64,000 nucleotides of DNA, taken from contig OX326958.1 in assembly GCA_946800325.1 (NCBI GenBank), positions 2,304,001 through 2,368,000 of the forward strand, in the 5' to 3' direction. The DNA is from Luzula sylvatica (Eukaryota > Streptophyta > Magnoliopsida > Poales > Juncaceae). Below the pieces are notes generated by a model. It worked only from the letters and a program-made list of their open reading frames with translations. It was not told the DNA's origin and made no database searches. Numbering within the stretch: the first letter of the stretch is position 1; the number at the start of each line of letters is the position of its first letter. Shown piece after piece: positions 24,501 through 35,590 of this stretch. The translations under genes and the position numbers were made by a program.

Positions 24501-24942
24501 GGCACTCGCGCACCCTTAAAAGTTAGATTCTTTCACTGGGTAGCTTCACATAACAAACTCAATACGGCAGATATTCTCGACAAAAAAGGGTGGCTACATA
24601 CGCCAACATGCGTCTTATGCTCCAGACTCGGAGAAACAAGGGATCACCTCCTTCAATCTTGCTCCGTATACTAAGTCGGTATGGAGAATAGTCCAAAGAT
24701 CAATTGGGACGATCGCTTCTCACTTAACGGGTGGTAATCTCTTCGAGAGTTGGGAGCACCACACCAAATCGCTCCAAAAACAAGATAGGCAACGATGGAG
24801 CTCTCTATGGATGGCGGTCAATTGGAACATATGGAAAGAACGGAATCGCCGTATCTTTCAATCCAAAAAACAGCCGCCAAGATTGCTGGCGAGAATAACT
24901 TTGAACGATGTGGATTCTTGGTCTAGGTACTCGAACTAAATT
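21594..24942 (+). pseudogene. LINE ORF2 (endonuclease and reverse transcriptase), frameshifted near the end
   Basis: The frame is open from ATG 21594 to 24674. The endonuclease has SWNVRGLG, LQETK, GDFNMI and SDHIPLL. The reverse transcriptase has KIDFKKAFDNVSW, GLRQGDPLSP and the catalytic LQYADD near 23642-23659. A zinc region follows near the end (CVLCSRLGETRDHLLQSC). The stop at 24672-24674 is premature: a +1 frame continues as TKSVWRIVQRS and reaches a natural stop near 24940, after a typical WxxWKERNRR motif. A single-base indel is therefore likely. The enzyme would nick target DNA and prime reverse transcription there. This copy is probably defective because of the two frameshifts. Confidence 0.88.
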
Positions 24943-25182
24943 AATGTAGTAATTTAAAGTCCTCTAGTTATGGAAGAGGATTTAGGTAGTTTAAGTAAAA
25001 TGGTAGGTCATGAGAGGAGGGCCTCACCTCCCTCAACTCCTACCCCTGTAATCTCGTTCTATCTTTTTATTTATATATATAACACTCCCAAGGCATAGCA
25101 ATTGCTATCCTTATTTCAAAAAAAAAAAAAAAACCAACACCAAAATTTTAATACAGGCATCAAATTTAAATACATAAACTAA

Positions 25183-26547
25183 GGGCTTGTTTGGATGGGT
25201 AAGAAATTTATAGTTTAGGGTAGTGTATTTGTAGGGATTAGGTTTGTGAAATAGCTATTCCTATAAGACAAGGAAGGTGTAAGCTTACTTGATACAAGTT
25301 TGGATGTTTATTCAAGGAATTTATAGTCATGAAGACTCGTTTCTCGAGAACAAATTAATAATCATTAATAAATGAATTATTAATAATATTGAGATAACAA
25401 ACATTTACAAAACTTAACAACAGATGAAATATCATGAACTTAATATGTATGTTTAATTTATTCATTTATTTCAAAATTATATATTCAAATATGAATTAAG
25501 GATTACAAATTATTAACTACAATATAGCCAACAAAAAAGTAAAGATAGAGAAAAAAAAAATAAGAAATCTCCTGAAATCAAATAAAATTAAACGGAACAA
25601 CACCCACAAATTAGAAAACTTGTAACAATTTTCATCTCGCCACATGAAAATAAAATGAGATGAAATCCTTACTAAAAATGGAAAAACAAAAGAAATGGAA
25701 TTTCAAATCATATTTTTTAGTCAATCTATGGTGAAAATTTGTAGGGAAGGATGAATTATAATCATACTACATTTTTTTTTTTTTTTGAATGGTATCCGAC
25801 AAACGATCGCTTTCGTTACTGATATCTAATATTTTTGATGTCACTGGGGATCGAACCCATAACCTCTCACAACGTATGGTATTTTGTGTCTCACACTCAA
25901 CCAACTAGGCTATGGACCTATTCGCCATACTAAAATATTTAGTACCTTAATTTTTTTAAAGAAGTATTTGCTACCTTAATTTTTTTACTTAACATATAAA
26001 TTATCAAATACTTTTCATCGTTGATACTGAACCCAATTACCAGCCACAAATAAAGAAAAATAAAACATCACCATCGTGAAACATTTATCAAAATGAAGCT
26101 AAATTACAATTATTTTCCTTTCAGCCACAATGGAAGCGCCATGAGAGAGAGAGAGAAACGAGTGTTTTTAAGAAAATACACATGGACATTCAGAGAGAGA
26201 GGTCACAATGGAAGGGCCATGAGAGATAAGGACGACATGGCAATGAAGAGAGGAGAGAGGAGAGAGAGTGCGATGCTTAATTTGCTAGAAAAGTAACACA
26301 ACAAAATGACAAAAATGGGAACCAAGAAGAGAGAGAAAAGAGGATACTTAACTTTCCTGAAAAAAAACTGACCAAAAAGATCAGTTTTTTTTTTCACAAA
26401 AGTTGTATACAAAATCCGTAGAAATTCCCAACCGAAAAATGAAACTTATATTTCCTAAAACAGATCCAAACATAGTTCAGTAATAATTTCGAATTTTTTT
26501 CCTAACCTAGATAACACTTGAAGTTCCTTGAGCATCCAAACAAGCCC
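25183..26547. mobile_element. PIF/Harbinger-type MITE
   Basis: Perfect 15-bp terminal inverted repeats GGGCTTGTTTGGATG (25183-25197) and CATCCAAACAAGCCC (26533-26547) are flanked by TAA on both sides (25180-25182 and 26548-26550), the 3-bp duplication of Harbinger elements. No transposase is present. It hosts a SINE at 25770-25925 and GA-rich tracts near 26130-26280. It lies just 3' of the UTP7-like gene. Confidence 0.85.
25770..25925 (-). mobile_element. tRNA-derived SINE nested in the Harbinger MITE
   Basis: Read on the minus strand, an A-box-like TAGCCTAGTTGGTTGAG (25896-25912) and a B-box GGTTCGATCCCC (25846-25857) are spaced as in tRNA-derived SINEs. A 3' poly(A) tail follows (T-run 25772-25786 on the plus strand). 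A CATACTA duplication lies at 25763-25769 and 25926-25932. There is no full tRNA cloverleaf. Confidence 0.75.
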
Positions 26548-26628
26548 TAAACCTCAAAAAAATTGCTCAACATTAAAAAGTTGCAAATAAACGATATCTC
26601 AAACAATAGTACAAAATTATAAATAAAA

Positions 26629-28805
26629 TTACACGGTGTTTTTCCCACCATTCTTTAACAAAGATTTTGGCATAAAATCGTCACCATCATCCTCATTCCC
26701 CTTCTCCTCGATTCTGGCTCTCTTCTTCTCTCTCCTCTCCTCTTTCTCTCTCCTATCCTCGTCCAAAAACCCTTTCTTAACCTTAAAAACCTCTTCCTCC
26801 TTTTTCTTCGCCCTCTTACTCGGTTTATTCCTCCCTTTCGTCTTCTTCCTCACCTCGATCTCCTTCGCATCGTCTACTTTCTCTCTCATCACCCTCTCTC
26901 TCTCCTCTCTCCCGACTTTCTCTCTCCTTACTCTCTCTCTAACCCTCCCAATCCTATCAGGATCCATCATTATACTCTCGGGAGGCAACTTATTCAACAA
27001 ACTCTGCACCTCCTTCTGCCTCCTTTGCTTTCCCGTCTCGAACGGATTCGCAACCCAGGAATCGAAATTTGGTTCTCCAGAACCGGGAATCAAAATACTG
27101 GAAAATCCATTAGAGTGACCCAACCCCAAAACATCTTCATAAGGTCTGAACCTCACGGTACCGACTTGATACCCCTTGACCATAGCATGACTCATATAAA
27201 CCTCGTTATCCTTCCAAACTTGGACCCGAGACCCGTTAGCAAAACCCAATAAACCCTTTTGGCTAAAATCTAGGGATTGAGCGTGCCCGTTAAAAGAATG
27301 AACCGTTTCGAATTTTCTCAAATCCCAAATTTTAATTTTCTTGTCCATGCCAGCTGTGGCTAGTAAATGGCCGTTAGGGTGGTGGGAAATGGCGGTTAAA
27401 GGGCCTCGATGGCACAAGAGCGTAATTAACGGCTTGTTTAGGGTGGGTTTCCACATGGTGAGTTTGCCGCTAGAATGGCCGAGAGAAATTATCGAATTGT
27501 AGGGGTTGGATCGCATAATTGCAGTGGGACCCAAACCCGTTTTGTAATTCGAAACCATTTGGCCCGTGCTTATGTCTTGGTAGTGTAATTGGGAGAAACT
27601 ATTTGAAGAGGCTAATAAATAATGCTTTTCTAGATACTCCAATTTTAGGGTTCTTCCATGCTCCTAAAATATTAAAATTATTATAAAATTGATTAATAAA
27701 AAAAATTCAATGTTTATTTTTTTGTTACCTTCAGACAGTGAATCTCGACACCGTGTTGATTGTAGATATAAGGGTACCTTTAAAAAAAAATTAAAAAAAA
27801 AATTAAAAAATAAGAAAATCAGGAAATTTTAAAAAGGGGTGTGTATGGGAATAAATACTTTTTTTGGGCAACGGCGAAAAATTGCTCGTTTTGTAGGAAA
27901 CAAACGTCTCGTACAGTTTCTCTGACCTATAAAACAAAATGGTTATTAAATAATTAATTAATTACAACAAAAAAATTAAATCTTTTCATAAAATCGAACC
28001 TGAAATTCTTTAACAAGATTTAAATTGAGAGCATCGATCATGGCCAAATGACCCTTTCGCCCTCCAAATAGGACGTATCTTCCATTTGGCATGTAATTAA
28101 TTGTATACGGGCCCAAATCTAATTCGAAGGAAAATAACAAAAATTCAGAAAGCAAATTGATTTTTTTGGGAAATAGAGGGGTAAATTTGAAATTTTTTCA
28201 TACCGGGTAAAATCATATCGAAAGCTTTTGCAGAACTGCGTAAATCAACCTCTTTAACGATATCTTCTTGTTTGAATTTCCATGTTTTTTCCAATTCATT
28301 CTCGGCCTCTATGTATCCTCCTTCACTTGGTTTTAGATACTGAAAAATAGAATATTAACCATCAAAATAGAATTTTACACTCGTTTCATTTAACTGGTAT
28401 TTGGCAGATTCATACCTCCTCGAACCTAGCAGCAGTTCTTGCGGATTGGGAATAATAATTCTCTCTCTGTTTAAGTTTGTGACCTAACTTTTTATCTCTC
28501 AAACCCTGAAAAAACAATTAATTGCGCAAAAGGGTAAAGATGATTAGTAAAAAATGAATAAAATAAAATAAAATGGAGGAAAATATAATCAAAATTATAC
28601 CTCTAAGTTTGCTTTGTTGCCTCGTAGATACTTTTGTGCCTTCGCTTCTAGTTTCTCCAATATATCCTGTTTAAATACCGAATTAATAACAAATGTAATA
28701 TTTTATAAGATATTTATATACATATTATGAAATAATGAAGTGCTATACCTGCTCAGAAACAGGATTGGGCTGATCAGCTTCAATTATTGCATCTTCTTTT
28801 TCCAT
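26629..28805 (-). CDS. UTP7/WDR46-like WD40 protein of the small-subunit processome
   Basis: Eight coding exons: 28805-28749, 28666-28601, 28505-28416, 28339-28204, 28118-28000, 27926-27859, 27777-27729, 27663-26629. All introns are GT-AG and in phase, giving 539 residues, close to plant homologues. The centre holds WD40 repeats (for example GRYVLFGGRKGHLAMID, then LLATAGMDKKIKIWDLRKFE near 295-315). The block from about 355 (VKGYQVGTVRFRPYEDVLGLGH through EVQSLLNKLPPESI) is the BING4 C-terminal domain. The tail from about 450 is very basic and Lys/Arg/Glu rich, as in nucleolar proteins. Family role: part of the U3 snoRNP/t-UTP machinery for 18S rRNA processing in the nucleolus. The ATG follows an acceptor site directly, so a leader intron is likely. 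Confidence 0.93.
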
Positions 28806-28913
28806 CTGAACAAAAAACCAAGAGAATTATAAATGCATTACATTTCATTGTTTAAAATCATAAATTATATCAAATATAGGAACCATAAACAACAATAAAT
28901 TCTCTAAAATCAG

Positions 28914-28916
<3 letters not shown>

Positions 28917-28958
<42 letters not shown>
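28917..28958. repeat. (GA)n microsatellite in the UTP7 leader intron
   Basis: About 21 AG units. On the gene strand it reads as a CT tract inside the proposed leader intron. Confidence 0.9.
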
Positions 28959-28961
<3 letters not shown>

Positions 28962-28995
28962 GGCTTCAGATATTGGAAAAGCAAGTATGGCTTAC

Positions 28996-29165
28996 TTTCA
29001 CAAAGATGAAAAGAGTTTCAAGAAATAGACTGGAGCGTTTTCTCAGGTGGAAGAGAAGAGAAGCGAGAGTTCAGGCGGTTTCTCAGGCGGAACGAAAATT
29101 CTACAGAAGATAGAGAAGAGAGACGGTCGGTTTTTCTAAGGCGGCTAGAAGAGAGAACATGAGAC
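28996..29165 (-). other. Probable 5' UTR exon of the UTP7-like gene
   Basis: On the gene strand a CT-rich leader ends GTGAAA followed by the donor GTAAGC (28995-28990). The matching acceptor TTTTTTGTTCAG abuts the start codon, giving a 190-bp intron. The 5' limit is approximate. No cDNA was available. Confidence 0.45.
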
Positions 29166-30829
29166 TGATGTATACAACCCTAAAAACTTAATTTTCTGGG
29201 ATTTTCAAATTCCAGGATTCGAAATACTGGCATTTCAAGTCCGAAATTTAAAGTATATTAGAAGCCAGGATTTCATTTACCATATTCTAATTACTATATA
29301 GTTAGAGTTGGTATTAGATTTTTAATAGTTTGTTCTTATGATTAACTATGAGGTGTTTATGATTAGTTTTTAAATTTAGGACAAACATCTCTAAATTGTA
29401 AGAATTTTTACTATTATTATAATTAAAACAATAGAAGTAGGGCATGAGAACATATTCTATTTTTCTCTAAAAAAGAAATAGACTGGAGCTGGATCGATTC
29501 GAACTTTCTTGGAGCAAGCAGTAGGATTCGTGCTCATCGAATTCGAAATGAGACAAAATAAAGATAATCCAAAGACACATAAACATTAGCAAAATAGTTA
29601 CACCAAAAGAAGGGATTCGTGCTCATATATCACCAATAAAATGACTTAAAAGATCTCCAAAGTGTCAAAAAAGAACTCAAAGCAAACATACAACAGTCTA
29701 TGAAAAATAACAATAGCAAAAAAAAAAGGGATTCATGCTCATATATCGCCAAGCACGACACAAAATTTGCAAACCCCACACCCTTTGTAACAAATATCAC
29801 AAATGTTCTGAAGACGAAGCAAACAGAACCAAAAAATCAACCAAATAAAGAAGCTAACTACAACAAAAGAAAGAAAGACAAACTAAAACGAACCAAATAC
29901 TGACTGGCACATTATATTCTAAAGCAAACCATTAGAAAAAAGTTCAAAAAGAAAATACCTGAAGCAGAAAATGGAAGAAACAAAAAGTGAAGACGAAGCG
30001 ATAATGGAAACCTCGAAAATAGCTCACAGAGAGAGAAAGACATGAAACACCCGTAAGCACCGTGCACCGAAGACATTGGTCCACAAAATCCAGACCAGGG
30101 AAAAAAAAACACAGCATTAATTCCCACCACGCAATCCAGATGGATGGGATCATAAATCAAACGGCTCAGAATTCACTAAGTAATAATCACATCACACGGC
30201 CAAGCATGAAACAAAGACATTATCACACGGCCCACGTAAAAATTGCAGGAATAGCAACCAACTAACATCCTTTTACAAACTTACTTTTACAAAATACTGA
30301 CGTGGCAGGCTGTAAAAACAGAGATTTACTTTTTTTTTTCTGCAAAGATTTTTAAAGATGCATAATATAATTTAAAAAAAATTAAGAAATATATTCGCTT
30401 AAATTTTATCTTTATTTTGAGATCCATATTATCATATATTTAATATTTTTCTCTAATTTAAAATTATGAAAACAATCATTTTGGTTCTTTTTTTTAACAT
30501 TTTGGTTCTTTTTTATTTACATTTCAGTCTTTTTTTACATTTTAATTTATATTTCGGTCCTTTTTATTTATATGTTGGTCCTTTTTAGTTTTAATCCACA
30601 TTTTGGTCCTTTTTATTTACATTTCGGTATTTTTTTTACATTTTTTCTTATTTTACATTTGGTCTTTGTTTCCTATTTTACATACATATTAAAATTTGTG
30701 AATATGTCCTGATTATATTAATCGAATTTAGAAGCACATGAGCAAATGCTATTTATACAAATTATATTAGAAAATAATATTCGTGATAGACAAATTTCGT
30801 GAACCTCATACATCTATTGACATCATGAT
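29166..30829. other. Intergenic DNA with no recognised gene
   Basis: AT-rich. 30470-30680 has irregular repeats of TTTTGGTCCTTTTTATTTACAT type. 30380-30480 is an inverted relative of 2450-2560. No open coding region is convincing. Confidence 0.5.
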
Positions 30830-31289
30830 ATTTGCAAATATGTCGTGATTAGATTAATTTAGTTCAAACGCATGCGCGTTAATTCGCACATGCGTTAATT
30901 CTATTTAAATAATTATATAAAAAACATCCCGCGCAATTGCGCGGGGATAAAGCTAGTACAAATAAAATTCATGTGTATCGCCGAATCTTTTTTAAAATTT
31001 TAATGTTCTTTTTTATTATTTTGTCCGTGATAATTCAATGTCTGGAAGAAGAAAATGTTTTGTAAAATGATTGTTGCAATATTATTTTTACATATTAATA
31101 ATATTTATAATTTACAAAGTAATATTTGGAATAAAATTTGTTATTCACAATGAAATTTGTATTTTTTTTCAATGTTTTAAATTGCGATATAAAAATCCGT
31201 AGCGTTTGGACTCTAATTTACACGTCATTATCGATGCCGTCATTTAGTAGTTAGCACTTTTGCAATATTGTGATTTAGAAATATTCATC
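30830..31289. repeat. Long direct repeat, left copy (holds a Helitron end)
   Basis: About 460 bp, beginning ATTTGCAAATATGTCGTG, is repeated with very high identity at 33587-34071. The copies flank a copia fragment. The next part, 31290-31578, matches 37635-37915. Confidence 0.85.
30928..30956 (+). mobile_element. Helitron 3' terminus
   Basis: The perfect 18-bp palindrome CCCGCGCAATTGCGCGGG is followed after 7 bp by CTAG (30953-30956) and then a T. This is the classic Helitron 3' end: hairpin, CTRR, insertion before T. The 5' end (TC) could not be placed, so only the terminus is annotated. It recurs at 33700-33735. Confidence 0.75.
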
Positions 31290-31575
31290 ATTTTTCTTCC
31301 TTGCTATTAAAAGAATTCCTCTAATTATAAATTGCATAATTAAGACAAGGAATTTTTCATAATTTACATAAAAGTTGGGGTTTTTTTGAAGAATTCCCCT
31401 AATTATAAATTACACAAAAGTACCACAATACTAAAATTGTTGAGATTATTTGTTTCTAATTGGGTTTTCTCCAATATCCAACACGTCATTTAAATAAATA
31501 TATCATTCCTTCTTCTTCTTTTTTTTTGCGAGAGTGCATTTTAGTTAAAGATTGATCTCACATAATGTGATGAAT

Positions 31576-33586
31576 GATAACGTGGCCGATCCATTTACTA
31601 AGCCACTATCACGTGCCAAGCATGAGCATCATGCTAGGGCGATAGGATTGGGATATCTATCGCAGTGTTAGATTGGGTGTTTTATTTATGTTTCTTATTG
31701 CATAAGGGGATTCGATCTGCCTAGTGCAAGTGGGAGAACATTTATTATGCCCTAGACGTGTTATTGGGATTGTATTTGTTTATGAGACATATATTTATAT
31801 TATTATTCATTATATGACCTAAACCTTCATATTTCAAAAAATTTAAATAACAAGAAAGTGTGTGAAAGGTTATTCGATTATAATAATCGGATAGACCTTG
31901 AATTTTAATCTAGTTTAGTGCATCGAGTCAATTGAGAATAATATGTTGCATGACCATAGTCTGGCATATTGATTCGTCAATTAAATGATAGTAAAACCAC
32001 TAAACGGAATGAATATAATTCTAAAACGTCCCTCGTGTATAAAGTTGTTCATATGTTTGAACCAGGTAGTCCATTCACTGAATGGAGACTTTTACATACA
32101 CTGGCATATTCGTAGATGAGATGATCAGGTTTTACTGATCTGGGACGGTAGCGTCGATTCTAGAATATGGATATACGCGGCGTCGTATATTGGACTGACC
32201 ACTATATGAGTTTGTAACATGGTCAGAGTCATTGAAGACGAACTCATATCCAGATAGTGCGTTTTAGTTCTTCATACTTGAGTGATCTCACGGATACCTA
32301 GTATGTGAAAAGACAATGCTTTGATATAATTAACCCTACGCGTAACTGTGTAGCAGAGATTACTATTGGGTATTGTTTTTAGCATAGGCAAAGGATGTGA
32401 GGTTGCAAGATAGGAATTGTTCCTTTCTGACCTTGAAAAAGGATAGAGGGAGATATCTCTCGGGCCCCTCGATTGAATTGAGATTGATGAAATGCTTGGC
32501 CAAGCTCGATGGAACTCAATGGAGTTCGCATTGTTATTATCAATCTAATTCTTATCGAGAAAGAGTGTATCTGATCAAAAAGAAAAGGGGATGACTTGAA
32601 GTCTTAAGCTTCACCGTGACCCTTTTGATCGGAAGATATCGCGAACAAGAGGACTAGTAACACTTATCTGAGCTAGGTATGAAGATGTACAGCATCTTCA
32701 TAAAGGTGTTCTCCACCTTTTTCGTGCTAATTCTGGGTAGGTATTAACGGCAGTCTAGTGCTCGCAATACCTTGTGGATTGTTGCCATATCCACTGCCAG
32801 TCTTAGACGAACCTACAAGGTCACACCAAGATTTCGTAACATATCGGATTCTCAAGATAATGATCACCAATACGTTTGTTGGACAAACAAAATGGAATCA
32901 CGTGTGATTAGATCTCACGACATATGTTGGACATATGGCCAAGTTGATTAAGTCTTAATCCAAGAGGGAGTTTGAAAGAAAATATGGCTTAAGAATTAAC
33001 TTGGAAGAATTTATATAAATAGGCAATTCTGCAGTCAGAATTAGGTTCGTTCGAACGAACTATATGAGTGCGTTCGAACGGACTTATTCGTGACAGTCAG
33101 ATTTGGGTTAGTTCGAACGAACTACTTAAGTGCGTTCGAACGAACCATTTAGGTGCGTTCGAACTGACTTAATTCCTATATGTATAGAATTATGATTTCG
33201 TTTAACCTAAGCTAATTTCGAGTTTTAGGGTTTTGAGCCGCCATTTCTCTCTCCTTCTTCCACATAATTTTAGATTAGCTCTAGAGAGATTGAGAGGGAG
33301 ATTTGAGCAAAGATCTTGAGAGAATCGATCGTGACGGCGACTAGAACGACGTTGGCGATTCCGATCGGACGAAATCGAAGTGGACACGAGTAGAGGGATT
33401 GCACGAGCACTCCTTGGAGAAGGTTCACGGATTTGGAGAAGAAGACATCATGTACTAACTTGTACGAGGTAATTTCTCCAACTCTTCCTTTTTGGATGGT
33501 TTTAGAGCGTGATCCCGGTAGAATTATGTTACGCATGCGAAACTAATTCCGCTGCACACTTTGATAAGCGTGTGCGTAACCCAACA
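31576..33586 (+). mobile_element. Copia-type retrotransposon fragment: end of polyprotein plus one LTR
   Basis: 31576-31671 encodes a polyprotein end (DNVADPFTKPLSRAKHE through GLGYLSQC, then TAG), typical of the RNase H end of copia elements. A polypurine tract GTGCAAGTGGGAGA lies at about 31725-31738. What follows, to CCCAACA ending at 33586, has LTR character: a TATA-like TTATATAAATAGG near 33011 and an AACCCAACA end. LTR length is about 1.85 kb and its left edge is uncertain. No 5' LTR, gag or most of pol is present in the window, so this is a 5'-truncated copy. A small ORF at 32397-32594 is not coding-like. Confidence 0.8.
33045..33167. repeat. Cluster of TTCGAA palindromes in the copia LTR
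   Basis: Five TTCGAA cores within about 120 bp, the first in the perfect 16-bp palindrome GTTCGTTCGAACGAAC (33045-33060), others as GTGCGTTCGAACGAAC-like units. They begin about 25 bp after a TATA-like motif, so they should lie in the transcript leader. Confidence 0.8.
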
Positions 33587-34071
33587 ATTTGCAAATATGT
33601 CGTGATTAGATTAATTTAGTTCAAACGCATGCGCGTTAATTCGCACACGCGTTAATTCTATTTAAATAATTATATAAAAAACATCCCGCGCAATTGCAAA
33701 AAACATCCCGCGCAATTGCGCGGGGATAAAGCTAGTACAAGTAAAATTCATGTGTATCGCCAAATCTTTTTTAAAATTTTAATGTTCTTTTTTATTATTT
33801 TGTCCGTGATAATTCAATGTCTGGAAGAAGAAAATGTTTTGTAAAATGATTGTTGCAATATTATTTTTACATATTAATAATATTTATAATTTACAAAGTA
33901 ATATTTGGAATAAAATTTGTTATTCACAATGAAATTTGTATTTTTTTTCAATGTTTTAAATTGCGATATAAAAATCCATAGCGTTTGGACTCTAATTTAC
34001 ACGTCATTATCGATGCCGTCATTTAGTAGTTTGCACTTTTGCAATATTGCGATTTAGAAATATATTCATCG
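33587..34071. repeat. Long direct repeat, right copy (second Helitron end)
   Basis: Near-identical to 30830-31289, including the CCCGCGCAATTGCGCGGG hairpin and CTAG (33732-33735). It differs by a 21-bp tandem duplication that repeats the left half of the hairpin at about 33678-33703. It begins exactly at the end of the copia LTR. Confidence 0.85.
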
Positions 34072-34639
34072 CCATATACGATGTAGAGGCGCTATTTAAA
34101 TCCTTGTTTTTTTATTAAATAATAACCGTTTCAATTTGTGAAATAAAACATATATAAATACAAATAATATATGAGTAGTATAGGACCGTATCCGTCCCGT
34201 TTACACTCTTATCTAGTACCTATGATCATAGACATGTATTCGAATGACCCGCAAACTAAATAATCAACGATCCGAATGACTCGCAACCCAAAATTGTGTG
34301 GGTTTTCTGAAAATTATTAGTTTAATAAAATAAAATTTACAACCATCACCTTTTGTTTAGATAAAAATAATTATTTTCGAAATTGAATATAATATTAGTG
34401 AACTATAGTATTTTGTGATATAATTATGAATGTATTTATTTTTTTATTAAACAACTGTTCATCTCTGCCAATTTTTGTTTTACTTTTTTAAGAGATTTGT
34501 AATCTCATAATTAACTATAATAGGTTTGTGTGCATGAGATTTGTTTATAAACATCAAGGGATTATAAAATCAATAAGTTTTGATGTTAATGGACTATAAT
34601 AGGTTTATTGGATAATATTCACACCAAATATTATTTTAT
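34072..34639. other. AT-rich spacer
   Basis: No gene or clear repeat was recognised in this interval. Confidence 0.4.
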
Positions 34640-35200
34640 AACAATAATTAAATAAGAACTAAATAAAACGATATAACAAAAATTTATTACTGTATGCAAT
34701 TCACATAAATAACAACAAAGTATATAAAACTAAATCTAATTCTACATATATCCTCCTTTTTTCCTCCTCAAAAGATCATTAAATGAATAAAGTATTTTCT
34801 CACTGGTAACGTGATAATATTTCAAATTCCAAATATATTCACTTCAAGAAAAGTATTTTGTTATGAGCTTATCAACGGGGATGATGACGTCATCAATCGT
34901 GGGTCGAATTGACGGTGCGGGTCCGGGTATGTCGGACCCGGACCTATTTCTCATTTGATCCGTTCTGTTTTCACAAAACATTTTAAGAGGCATAGAAATA
35001 TACTAAAATTAATTGCAGCAAAAGAAAGTTGTCTTTTCATTTTATAATTTAAATGTTATATGCTATTTTTTAGGACTTTCAATCATATAAATTTTGTTAA
35101 GAAAAACAATAATTTATTTACGATATCTGTATTTTAATAATTTAAAAATATTATATTTTTATATTTTAGATGGGATATAAGTGGTATTTTAAAAATATTA
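34640..35200. repeat. Duplicated kinase 3'-flank block, copy B
   Basis: 34640-34843 resembles 39830-40083, the kinase 3' flank. 34984-35200 resembles 13920-14130. A kinase exon fragment lies between them. Confidence 0.65.
34844..34962 (-). pseudogene. Truncated copy of the kinase last exon
   Basis: Matches the 3' part of exon 5 of the STK16-like gene (stop region at 34844-34846, then the complement of GATGATGACGTCATCAATCG and GTCGAATTGACGG, CCGGGTATG, CATTTGATC). An internal deletion and substitutions break the frame. It is only a fragment. Confidence 0.75.
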
Positions 35201-35204
35201 GGGG

Positions 35205-35590
35205 AGGTTTACATATTTACCCGTTTTTAAACATGAAATTAAAATATCGTATTTATCCGTTTTTAACTTGAAATTACATATTTATCCTTCTTAAAATTAA
35301 AATATCATATTTATCCTTTTATAAATCAAAATATCATATTTATCCAAAAATTAAAAATCATCCGATTTCTCCGTTAAAACCAACAGTTAACATTATATTT
35401 ACCCTTTTAAAAATAAGAATTATCATATTTACCCGTTTAGATTTATGAAAGGGTAAATATGATTTTTTTTGAATGATGAGCAAATATGATTTTTAAAAGG
35501 ATAAATATGATATTTTGATTTTTAAAAGGGTAAATATGATATTTTAATTTCTAAAAGGGTAAATGTGATATTTTTGGATTTGAAATCATA
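35205..35590. repeat. Fold-back cluster of GGGTAAATATG units
   Basis: Left half: repeated CATATTTACCC/ATCATATTTATCC. Right half: repeated GGGTAAATATGATATTTT in the opposite sense. The two halves can pair. Related single-orientation units lie at 5740-5990. Confidence 0.65.

Larger units (their letters stand above)
18736..25128 (+). mobile_element. L1-type LINE, full length with target duplication
   Basis: Two ORF regions, a 3' end with a poly(A) run (25118-25133), and a direct duplication AAAAACCAACACCA at 18722-18735 and 25129-25142 define a complete element of about 6.4 kb. The A-run makes the right edge ambiguous by a few bases. ORF1 has two zinc knuckles; ORF2 has an apurinic-type endonuclease, reverse transcriptase and C-terminal zinc region, and no RNase H is seen. 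Single-base frameshifts in both ORFs indicate an inactive copy. The intact duplication suggests a fairly recent insertion. Confidence 0.92.

Noticed and set aside
25846..25912. tRNA gene on the minus strand
   Set aside because: Promoter boxes only; the 3' tail and duplications show it is a SINE.
32397..32594. 65-residue ORF within the copia LTR
   Set aside because: No family match and it lies within the LTR; chance ORF.
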